A stretch of DNA of 5,719 bases, from the NCBI GenBank assembly GCA_017551405.1, contig JAFZLP010000153.1, positions 1 to 5,719 of the forward strand, in the 5' to 3' direction. Position 1 is the first letter of the stretch. Each line of letters begins with the position of its first letter. This DNA comes from Bacteroidales bacterium (GTDB taxonomy: Bacteria; Bacteroidota; Bacteroidia; Bacteroidales; UBA932). The notes under the pieces were generated by a model, which worked only from the letters and a program-made list of their open reading frames with translations, made no database searches and was not told where the DNA came from. Positions 1 through 5,719 of the stretch are shown piece by piece. The translations under genes were made by a program, and so were the position numbers.

Positions 1-1
1 G

Positions 2-757
2 CAAAAGGTGAAATACGCGAGTTTCGGCATCGCGGTGGTCTCCATCGGCCTTTTCACCCTTTACTCGCAGCTCTCGCTCCCGCTTGTGGACTTCACGTCC
101 CTGAAGCCCGGGACCGAGCTGTACGGTTCGGTCGAAAGCGCTTTCGAAGACGTGACCGCCTACGTATACGAGAAAGACGGGCGCGAAGGGGCGTTCACCA
201 AGGACTGCCCGCCCGATTCCAGCTGGCAGTTCGTGCGTACTGAAAGCTATTCCAACACCATTCTGGGCGATGACACCCCCCGTGAAATCCTTTCCTTCTA
301 TTCCGCAGCCGGCGAATACGCCGACAGTCTCGCGCTCGGCAAGCACGTCCTGGCGGTGTCTGCATACGACCCGCAGAAGCTTTCCGAAGACAGGCTGGCA
401 GGGATTTCCCGCGTTCTCTCCGCAGCGGCTGAGAAAGGCTTCACCGTCCTTTTCCTCACGGCCGGCACGCCTGAAACCATATCCGAAATCACCTCCGACC
501 CCACGCTCATCTCGAACAGTTTCTTCGCGGACTACAGGACCCTGCAGACCCTCAACCGTTCGAACGGAGGGGCCGTTTTCATCTCCGGCGGCCAGATCAC
601 TTCCAAATGGTCGGCCCGGGCGCTTCCGGATAACGAAGAACTCGACAGAATCCTTTCTTCCGATCCTGTCGAGTACTTCATGAAGAGCAGCGGGAAAGGC
701 AAGGTGCGCCTGCAGGCCTTCCTGCTGTATACTTTTGCGGTGATGACCTTAATTTAG
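2..757 (+). CDS. BT_3928/DoxX-like inner-membrane protein, C-terminal part (5' end outside window)
   Basis: The frame is open to the left edge, so the GTG at 8 is probably an internal valine and the N-terminal part is missing. Numbering from that GTG, residues about 5-20 form a hydrophobic helix, followed by the segment LPLVDFTSLKPGTEL. Next comes a soluble region of about 200 residues with alpha/beta, thioredoxin-like character: strands HVLAVSAY (113-120) and FTVLFLTAG (145-153), then NRSNGGAVFISGGQITSKW (183-201). A second hydrophobic stretch (about 234-249) ends the protein. This order resembles the C-terminal half of Bacteroidales BT_3928-type proteins, which carry a DoxX-like membrane domain at the N-terminus; that assignment is from memory of the family. 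There is no CxxC motif and only one cysteine (67), so a thiol-redox role is not supported. Its function is unknown. The stop codon lies inside the 3' end of convergent sppA (9-bp overlap). Confidence 0.7.
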   Translation, partial: QKVKYASFGIAVVSIGLFTLYSQLSLPLVDFTSLKPGTELYGSVESAFEDVTAYVYEKDGREGAFTKDCPPDSSWQFVRTESYSNTILGDDTPREILSFYSAAGEYADSLALGKHVLAVSAYDPQKLSEDRLAGISRVLSAAAEKGFTVLFLTAGTPETISEITSDPTLISNSFFADYRTLQTLNRSNGGAVFISGGQITSKWSARALPDNEELDRILSSDPVEYFMKSSGKGKVRLQAFLLYTFAVMTLI

Positions 758-2494
758 AACCGTTATCTCATACGGCATGCGGGCGATTACCTGAGGCCTG
801 CTCATCTTGAGCACCTGGGCCTTCACGAATTCGCCCTCGTCGGGGATTCCGTTCAGCATCATCATCATTTGCTGGAAGGTGGTGAGGGGAGCGGGATACT
901 CCGCAATCTGCACGTCTTCCATATTGAATCCGGCTGCAACTACGGCGTAGTCGAGTGCGTCGGAAAGGGTGCCGATCTCATCCACCAGGCCGAGGCCGAC
1001 GGCGTCGGATCCTGTCCATACGCGTCCCTGTCCCATGTCGTCTACCTTTTCCTTGTCGATCTCGCGGCCTTCTGAAACAGTCGTGATGAACTTTTCGTAG
1101 ACGGCCTCAATGGACTTGAGCATGTAATTGTACTCGCTCGCGTCGAACGGACGCATGAGCCCGAACATGTCCCCGTGCCTGCTGCTGGAGATGCTCTGCA
1201 CGTTTACGCCCACCACCTTGCTTGCGGTCTTGCCGAAGTCCGGAACCATTGCGAACACGCCGATGGAGCCGGTGAGGGTAGTGGCGTCGGAGTATATCAT
1301 GCTGCAGTTGTTGCTGATCCAATAGCCGCCCGAAGCCGCATAGTCCCCGAAGGACGCGACGACCGGCTTGTCTTCCGCGAGCAGATCGAGTTCGTGCTTG
1401 ATCTTCTCGCTGGCGAGCACGCTGCCGCCTCCGGAGTTCACTCGGAGTACCACGGCCTTTACATTGTCGTCTTTGCGGACCTTGTCGATGATGCCGGCGA
1501 AGCGGTCTCCGGCTATGCCCTGGAAGCCGTTTCCGTCCACGATGTCACCGGCGGCGTAAATGATGGCTATCTTGTTCCTGGACTTATAGTTGGGCATCAC
1601 TTTTACCGCCGCGTAGTCGGCCAGGCGCATGAAGCCCACGTCTTCAAAGTCTTCCTTGACTGCCATGGCGCTTATCTTGTCCTTGAGTTCCTGGCGGGTG
1701 AGGATGTCATCTGCCATATGGGTGGTGAGGAAGTCTTCGGGGCAGCAGAGCTCCAGATTGTCGATGACGGCGTCCACAGCCTCCTCGGTGAGGCCGCGGG
1801 CTTCCGCTATGTCCTTGCGGATAACGCCCCAGAAAGAATCAACCATGGTCTTGTACTGCAGGAGGTTCTCGGCGCTGGCGGCGTTTCGGGTGAACATTTC
1901 GCCGGCGCTCTTGAATTTGCCGTGGCGGATGAGCTGGACGTTCACTCCCAGCCTGTCCAGGAGGTCCTTGAGGAAAAGGGTCTGGATGCTGACACCGTTC
2001 ATGGTTATGGTAGAGCCTTGATATTCAGTCATATACACCTTGTCGGCGGCGCTGGCCAGCCAGTAACCCGTGGTGGATGGATTCTCGATGTATGCGATGA
2101 CCGGCTTGCCGCTCCTGCGGAAATCCGCGATGGCCTTGCGGAACTCCTCGATTGCGGCGATGCTGGACGTGTTGCCGTCGGTCTTCAGGAAGATGCCCTT
2201 GACTCCGGGGTCTTCCGCGGCGATGCCGATGGCCTGGACGGCCTGCAGGATGCCTACCGCCGGAACGGTGGGAGCGGTGCTCATGGCGAAGTTGTTCGTG
2301 GAAGTCTGCTCGTCCAGCACGAAAGCCGACATGTCCACCGCCAGGACTCCGCTGCGCGGCAGCACGGCTTTCTTGTCACCCGACGCGGCGGCTCCCATGG
2401 CCGAGAGCGCTCCGCCCGCTATGAATATCGTGATGAAGAAAAACAGCAGCAGTCCGCAGATGACTGCAAGGAGCATTTTGAAAAAATCTTTCAT
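749..2494 (-). CDS. sppA: signal peptide peptidase SppA, 67K type
   Basis: This is a membrane-anchored serine protease that degrades signal peptides left after protein export. The 581-residue product is close to the E. coli enzyme (618). An N-terminal anchor (about 6-28) precedes two homologous halves, about 47-300 and 307-581, the tandem ClpP/crotonase-fold arrangement of long SppA proteins. The Lys/Ser dyad is intact: Lys195 in HGKFKSAGEMF (first half) and Ser388 in AASGGYW (second half), matching E. coli Lys209 and Ser409 by motif. TLTGSIGVF (406-414) and RVWTGSDAVGLGLVDEIG (491-508) are further family motifs. The glycine motif reads NSGGGS (353-358), where many homologues have NSPGGS. ATG at 2494 is chosen because it gives a complete basic N-terminus plus helix and sits just after a -7 promoter element. 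There is no Shine-Dalgarno. It is divergent from hisS and convergent with the BT_3928-like gene, so it is probably transcribed alone. Confidence 0.96.
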   Translation of the reverse strand: MKDFFKMLLAVICGLLLFFFITIFIAGGALSAMGAAASGDKKAVLPRSGVLAVDMSAFVLDEQTSTNNFAMSTAPTVPAVGILQAVQAIGIAAEDPGVKGIFLKTDGNTSSIAAIEEFRKAIADFRRSGKPVIAYIENPSTTGYWLASAADKVYMTEYQGSTITMNGVSIQTLFLKDLLDRLGVNVQLIRHGKFKSAGEMFTRNAASAENLLQYKTMVDSFWGVIRKDIAEARGLTEEAVDAVIDNLELCCPEDFLTTHMADDILTRQELKDKISAMAVKEDFEDVGFMRLADYAAVKVMPNYKSRNKIAIIYAAGDIVDGNGFQGIAGDRFAGIIDKVRKDDNVKAVVLRVNSGGGSVLASEKIKHELDLLAEDKPVVASFGDYAASGGYWISNNCSMIYSDATTLTGSIGVFAMVPDFGKTASKVVGVNVQSISSSRHGDMFGLMRPFDASEYNYMLKSIEAVYEKFITTVSEGREIDKEKVDDMGQGRVWTGSDAVGLGLVDEIGTLSDALDYAVVAAGFNMEDVQIAEYPAPLTTFQQMMMMLNGIPDEGEFVKAQVLKMSRPQVIARMPYEITVLN

Positions 2495-2497
2495 TTC

Positions 2498-2530
2498 TTT
2501 GGTCTTGAAAGTACAAAGTTAGTAAATTTG
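2498..2530 (+). promoter_or_regulatory. hisS promoter (Bacteroidota -33/-7 type)
   Basis: TTTG at 2498-2501 and TAAATTTG at 2523-2530 match the Bacteroidota primary sigma factor consensus (-33 TTTG, -7 TAnnTTTG), with a 21-bp spacer that is at or near the usual distance. Transcription would start around 2535-2538, giving a leader of roughly 12-15 nt before the ATG at 2550. That leader is AT-rich and has no Shine-Dalgarno sequence, as is common in this phylum. It is too short for a T-box or another attenuator, so no tRNA-sensing control of hisS is visible here. Confidence 0.65.
2514..2521 (-). promoter_or_regulatory. sppA promoter, -7 element
   Basis: On the minus strand this reads TAACTTTG, an exact match to the Bacteroidota -7 consensus TAnnTTTG. 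It lies 19 bp upstream of the sppA ATG, which implies a leader of only about 10-15 nt. No good -33 TTTG is seen at the usual spacing: the 4-mer 19 bp upstream is AATG. The promoter may therefore be weaker than the hisS one or need an activator. The element is separated by one base from the opposite-facing hisS -7 element. Confidence 0.5.
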
Positions 2531-2549
2531 CATCATTAAACATTTTGAC

Positions 2550-3932
2550 ATGTCACAAAAACCATCCATACCTAAGGGCACCAGGGACTTCTCCCAGCAT
2601 CAGATGGCCTGCCGCAACTATATTTTCGATACCGTCAGGGACGTGTTCCGCCGCTTCGGTTACGCGCAGATAGAAACCCCGGCGATGGAAAACCTTTCCA
2701 CCCTGCTCGGGAAGTACGGCGACGAAGGCGACAAGCTCCTTTTCCGGGTGCTCAATTCCGGCGACCCGTTCGACTCCGTCGATTTCGGCGCGTTCCGTAC
2801 GCCGGAGGGCGGATACCGCAGTGCGGCGCTGAGCAAAGAGCTGTGCGAGAAGGGTTTGCGCTACGATCTCACCGTGCCTTTCGCGCGTTACGTGGTGCAG
2901 CACCAGGCCGAGCTCAGCTTCCCCTTCAGGCGCTATCAGATCCAGCCGGTATGGAGGGCGGACAGGCCTCAGAAGGGCCGCTACCGCGAGTTCTACCAGT
3001 GCGACGTGGACGTAATCGGCAGCAACTCCCAGCTGTGCGAACTGGAGCTCGTGCAGATGGTTGCCGAGGTGTTTAGGAAACTGGACGTCAGGGTAGTCCT
3101 CAAGATCAACAACCGCAAGGTCCTCACCGGCCTGGCCGAAGTGTGCGGCTTCCCCGACAAGGTGGTAGACATAACCGTCGCAATCGACAAGCTCGACAAG
3201 ATAGGCCTCGATGCGGTGAAGGCTGAAATGCTTTCCAAAGGCCTTACTGAACAGGCGGTCGCCGTGCTGGAGCCGGTTCTCACACTCTCAGGTAGCACCG
3301 CCGACAAACTGAAGGCGATGCGCGGAGTGCTTGCTTCTTCCGAAACTGGCCTGAAGGGCCTGGACGAGCTGGAGGAGCTCTTCGGCCTCGTTGCCGCCGC
3401 CGGCGTGGACTGTCCTGTGGAGATGGACCTGTCGCTCGCACGCGGCCTCAATTATTACACCGGAGCCATCTTCGAGGTCAAGGCTCTGGACTGGGAGATA
3501 GGCAGCATCTGCGGAGGCGGCCGCTACGACAACCTTACCGGCATTTTCGGCCTTCCCGGAATGTCCGGAGTGGGAATCTCTTTCGGCGCGGACCGCATCT
3601 TCGACGTCCTCACCGGTCTTGACAAATTCCCCGCATCCCTCGCTTCGGCCACCCGCCTGCTCTTCGCCAACATGGACGAGGAGTCGGTGAAATATGTGCT
3701 TCCCATCGCTTCCGGACTTCGCAGCCAGGGTATTTCGGTCGAGGTCTTCGCGGATTCCGGCAAGCTTAAGAAGCAGTTCGAATATGCCGACAGGAAGGGC
3801 ATCCCGTTCATCAGCATCTGCGGCTCGTCAGAGGCCGAGTCGGGCATGGTGAACATCAAGAATCTCGCTTCGGGGGAACAGAAGTCCTTCGCGAAAGACG
3901 ATACCGCCGGAATGGCGGCCTTCCTAGCGTAA
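2550..3932 (+). CDS. hisS: histidyl-tRNA synthetase (class II)
   Basis: The enzyme attaches histidine to tRNA-His using ATP in the cytoplasm. The 460-residue product has the full class II layout. The N-terminus is PKGTRDF (8-14). Motif 1 covers about 18-48. [12 protein letters not shown] (104-115) is present. Motif 2 runs about 127-157 with Arg136 in [15 protein letters not shown]. The HisRS-specific motif [10 protein letters not shown] (296-305) has Arg298, equivalent to E. coli catalytic Arg259. GGGRYD (322-327) follows, then motif 3 [11 protein letters not shown] (340-350). The anticodon-binding domain is about 367-460. The segment ahead of [12 protein letters not shown] is longer than in E. 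coli HisRS (424 residues), and that motif is closer to the eukaryote-like form of the enzyme. The ATG at 2550 is supported by the promoter just upstream and by the usual short N-terminus before PKGTRDF. The 3' end overlaps convergent tilS by 9 bp. Confidence 0.98.
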   Translation: MSQKPSIPKGTRDFSQHQMACRNYIFDTVRDVFRRFGYAQIETPAMENLSTLLGKYGDEGDKLLFRVLNSGDPFDSVDFGAFRTPEGGYRSAALSKELCEKGLRYDLTVPFARYVVQHQAELSFPFRRYQIQPVWRADRPQKGRYREFYQCDVDVIGSNSQLCELELVQMVAEVFRKLDVRVVLKINNRKVLTGLAEVCGFPDKVVDITVAIDKLDKIGLDAVKAEMLSKGLTEQAVAVLEPVLTLSGSTADKLKAMRGVLASSETGLKGLDELEELFGLVAAAGVDCPVEMDLSLARGLNYYTGAIFEVKALDWEIGSICGGGRYDNLTGIFGLPGMSGVGISFGADRIFDVLTGLDKFPASLASATRLLFANMDEESVKYVLPIASGLRSQGISVEVFADSGKLKKQFEYADRKGIPFISICGSSEAESGMVNIKNLASGEQKSFAKDDTAGMAAFLA

Positions 3933-5243
3933 CGTTATCTCCACAATCCTTGTGGTTTCCGGGGTCACCTTCAGGGAGTCCCCGATGCGGACGCACAGCA
4001 GCGCCCCCACGTGCCCCGGCGCGCCGTCGGGGTGTTCGAGCACAATGGCCGCCTCTTTCCGGGGCAGGCTCCACTTCAGGTCCACGAACAGGTCGGACAG
4101 CTTTTTCCTGCCGCCCAGGCCGAGGGGTTTCATCCAGTCGCCGGCCTCCCAGCTCCGCAGGCGGAAGGGATACTTCAGTTTGCCGGCATCTGCAATAAGC
4201 TGGCCCTCAGGCCTTTGCAGCTGCAGGTCGGCCGGCCGTCCATAGCTCTTGACGGTGATGGAAGCATCTCCCAGCTCATACTCTCCGTCGCCGGTGACGA
4301 CAAGGCTCAGCGCTTCCGGTTTCACTTCTTTGGCAGAGATGATTATGCTGTCGGAAGTGGTTACCGCCCTGTAGCCGGGGGCCTCGAAGGTCTTGCCGCT
4401 CACGGTTCCGTCGGAACGGAGAAGGGCTCCGAGCGCGGAGAGGGTGCCCTCGTCGAAGCCGTAAGGCTCCAGCAGCCTGAACAGCACATACTCCCAGTGA
4501 TCCAGCGCGAGCAGGGAGGGGATTGAAACGGTGTCCGTGCTGCCGGGGACGTAAACCCCCATGGCCACGCTGCGGAAGTAGTCTTCCGCGATGTCGTCGA
4601 CCTGGGCGAAGTGCATTATGTCGGAGCCGAGCGTCTTCAGGAAAGATGGGTTGATTTCTGCGAAGACGGGGAAGACCTCGTTGCGTATCTTGTTGCGTTT
4701 GAAGCGGTTGCTGGAATTGGAGCTGTCCTCGCGGTGGGGCACGCCGTGGGCTGTCATCCATGCGGCGATCTCTTCGCGGGTGACGCCGAGCAGCGGCCGC
4801 AGTATCCTCCCGCTGCCGATGCCGGAGATGTCCCTGTCGCCCATGCCGCGGAGGCCCCTGGTGCCGGTGCCGCGCAGCAGGTTGAGGATGAGGGTCTCGG
4901 CGTTGTCATTGGCGTTGTGGGCTACGGCTACGGCCGAAAACTGTGCGGAGGAAAGCAGCTCCGCGAACCACCCGTACCGCAGGTCGCGGGCGGCCATTTC
5001 AATGCTGATCCCGTTGGCCTCGGCATATCCGAGGGTGTCGAAGCGCTTCACCAGCACCGGAATGGAGTGGGTGGAGCACCAGTCGCGCACGAACATCTCG
5101 TCCCCGTCGGATTCCTCGCCGCGGAGGCCGAAATTGCAGTGTGCGACCGTTACGGGAGCCCCTGGGAAGAGCTCTCCGGCGCGGGCAAGCATGTACATGG
5201 AATCCATCCCGCCGCTGACTGCAAGTAGGATCGTTCCGGGCAT
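3924..5243 (-). CDS. tilS: tRNA(Ile)-lysidine synthetase TilS
   Basis: TilS converts C34 of tRNA-Ile(CAU) to lysidine using ATP and lysine, so that the tRNA reads AUA and is charged with isoleucine. The 439-residue product matches the long form (E. coli about 432). The N-terminal PP-loop ATPase domain (about 4-190) has SGGMDS (10-15), HCNFGLRG (35-42), DLRYGWF (87-93), [10 protein letters not shown] (108-117), [10 protein letters not shown] (125-134), RPLL (149-152), and DSSN (173-176) with RNKIR (183-187). A middle region (about 195-300) follows. The C-terminal TilS domain is about 358-430, marked by [20 protein letters not shown] (363-382). The HxxDD-like motif has Asn112 in place of the first Asp. 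The ATG at 5243 is the furthest upstream start possible, because the preceding in-frame codon is TAG, the stop of the upstream gene. No Shine-Dalgarno is seen, so expression probably depends on translational coupling to the DUF3078 gene. Confidence 0.96.
   Translation of the reverse strand: MPGTILLAVSGGMDSMYMLARAGELFPGAPVTVAHCNFGLRGEESDGDEMFVRDWCSTHSIPVLVKRFDTLGYAEANGISIEMAARDLRYGWFAELLSSAQFSAVAVAHNANDNAETLILNLLRGTGTRGLRGMGDRDISGIGSGRILRPLLGVTREEIAAWMTAHGVPHREDSSNSSNRFKRNKIRNEVFPVFAEINPSFLKTLGSDIMHFAQVDDIAEDYFRSVAMGVYVPGSTDTVSIPSLLALDHWEYVLFRLLEPYGFDEGTLSALGALLRSDGTVSGKTFEAPGYRAVTTSDSIIISAKEVKPEALSLVVTGDGEYELGDASITVKSYGRPADLQLQRPEGQLIADAGKLKYPFRLRSWEAGDWMKPLGLGGRKKLSDLFVDLKWSLPRKEAAIVLEHPDGAPGHVGALLCVRIGDSLKVTPETTRIVEITLR
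3941..3955 (+). terminator. possible weak terminator hairpin after hisS
   Basis: CCACAA-TCC-TTGTGG is a perfect 6-bp stem with a 3-nt loop. It begins 8 nt after the hisS stop and is followed by only three T residues (3956-3958). It lies inside the tilS 3' coding end, so the bases are also constrained by protein sequence. The short stem and short T-run make efficient intrinsic termination doubtful, but it is the only hairpin near this convergent junction in a position to serve hisS. The reverse strand lacks a T-run after the stem, so it would not act for tilS. Confidence 0.25.
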
Positions 5244-5719
5244 CTACTTGTTGTCTACGGTCCAGGTGAAACTGAAAGTGAGGAATTCCTTGAGCTGGAC
5301 GCGGGGGGCGGTGTCGCCCGACTTGTCGGCAATCAGGACGTTAGGGTCGTAGATGAGCCAGGTGTTGAAGCCGAGCTTGAAGTATTTGGCCAGCTGCCAG
5401 ACTATCTTGTTGTCCCAGTTCACGCGGGGAATCCAGGGCTTGTTGAGGTAGTCCGAGAACAGCACCAGCTGGGTTTCGTAGCCGAGCCTGTCGTTCACAT
5501 TGAACTTGACGTTCGTCTTGATGAGGGCGCCGAGCTGGAACTTGGTGTACTTGAAGTGCTCGCCGGGGGTGTCCGCCGCCTTTCCGTCACCGGCGTACTT
5601 TGGAAGGAGATCCATGCCGTAGGTATAGCGGAGCTCCGGAATCCTGACGACGGTGAGGCCTCCGGTGAACGGGGAGAGGTTGATGTTGAACCAGGCGTTG
5701 GGAGCCCAGTCCATACCGA
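5244..5719 (-). CDS. DUF3078-family outer-membrane protein, C-terminal part (5' end outside window)
   Basis: The frame is open through the right edge, so the ATG at 5714 is probably internal (the preceding codon is Gly). The visible 156 residues alternate polar and aromatic/hydrophobic positions, as in a beta-barrel: WFNINLSPFTGGLTVV (8-23), FQLGALIKTNVKFNV (59-73), LGYETQLVLFSDYL (77-90), KIVWQLAKYFKLGFNTWLIY (103-122) and LKEFLTFSFTWTV (141-153). The SPFTGGLTVV, LFSDYLNKPWIPRVNWDNK and LIYDPN segments resemble the C-terminal half of DUF3078 proteins, a Bacteroidota family of probable outer-membrane proteins of unknown function. The family assignment is by recall, without a search. The signal peptide and N-terminal half would lie beyond the window. 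Its TAG stop abuts the tilS ATG in the same frame, so the two genes almost certainly share a transcript. Confidence 0.72.
   Translation of the reverse strand, partial: GMDWAPNAWFNINLSPFTGGLTVVRIPELRYTYGMDLLPKYAGDGKAADTPGEHFKYTKFQLGALIKTNVKFNVNDRLGYETQLVLFSDYLNKPWIPRVNWDNKIVWQLAKYFKLGFNTWLIYDPNVLIADKSGDTAPRVQLKEFLTFSFTWTVDNK

Noticed and set aside
794..822. Imperfect hairpin AGGCC-TGCTCA / TGAGCA-(CCTG)-GGCCT near the sppA 3' end
   Set aside because: It is an 11-bp stem with a 4-nt bulge, but it lies within sppA codons, about 37 nt past the BT_3928-like stop, and has no T-run. Stems of this size are expected by chance in GC-rich coding sequence.
856..875. Run of four Met codons in SppA (residues 543-546), a CAT repeat on the plus strand
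   Set aside because: It is only four triplets, within a variable C-terminal region of the protein. There is no support for a functional repeat or phase variation.
1420..1440. SppA NSGGGS in place of NSPGGS, as a possible inactivating change
   Set aside because: The catalytic Lys195 and Ser388 are intact, and glycine at this place is compatible with the turn, so loss of activity is not supported.
1175..2539. A 454-codon open frame on the plus strand, antisense to sppA
   Set aside because: sppA below it has full-length homology-type motifs and catalytic residues. The antisense product shows no recognisable domain, is rich in His, Gly, Ala, Val and Asp, and looks like the usual shadow of a GC-rich gene.
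2531..2549. Possible T-box or leader-peptide attenuator ahead of hisS
   Set aside because: The predicted leader is under 20 nt, too short for either, and it contains no run of His codons.
4591..5352. Long plus-strand open frames (253 and 205 codons) antisense to tilS
   Set aside because: Two such frames overlap each other and the well-supported tilS gene. Neither has a recognisable domain or a promoter-like start, so they are GC-rich shadows.
1..5719. A novel defence, secretion or mobile system
   Set aside because: Every substantial stretch is accounted for by housekeeping or envelope genes on compact, abutting layouts. No transposase, integrase, repeat array, toxin-antitoxin pair or unexplained intergenic structure is visible.

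Overview
This window reads as an ordinary chromosomal housekeeping stretch from a GC-rich member of the Bacteroidota, probably order Bacteroidales. Three things point there. The flanking partial genes resemble Bacteroidota-restricted families (a BT_3928-type membrane protein and a DUF3078 outer-membrane protein). The one real intergenic gap carries promoters of the Bacteroidota type (-33 TTTG, -7 TAnnTTTG). Translation starts lack Shine-Dalgarno sequences.

Layout from left to right: (1) a plus-strand gene cut by the left edge, encoding the C-terminal part of a BT_3928/DoxX-like inner-membrane protein. (2) sppA on the minus strand, a full-length signal peptide peptidase with both catalytic residues. 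(3) A 55-bp divergent promoter region. (4) hisS on the plus strand, a complete histidyl-tRNA synthetase. (5) tilS on the minus strand, a complete tRNA(Ile)-lysidine synthetase. (6) A minus-strand gene cut by the right edge, encoding the C-terminal part of a DUF3078 protein, directly upstream of tilS with no spacer.

The organisation is very compact. Both convergent gene pairs overlap tail to tail by exactly 9 bp, and the DUF3078 stop codon touches the tilS start codon. The only intergenic gap is the 55 bp between sppA and hisS, where two back-to-back -7 elements form a near-palindrome. hisS and tilS both serve translation fidelity and supply (charging tRNA-His; lysidine at position 34 of tRNA-Ile CAU). 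sppA serves envelope protein turnover, and the two partial genes are probable envelope proteins.

I see no rRNA or tRNA genes, mobile elements, CRISPR arrays or riboswitches, and no sign of a novel multi-gene system. The most interesting local features are the overlapping divergent promoter and the in-frame TAG-ATG junction between the DUF3078 gene and tilS.
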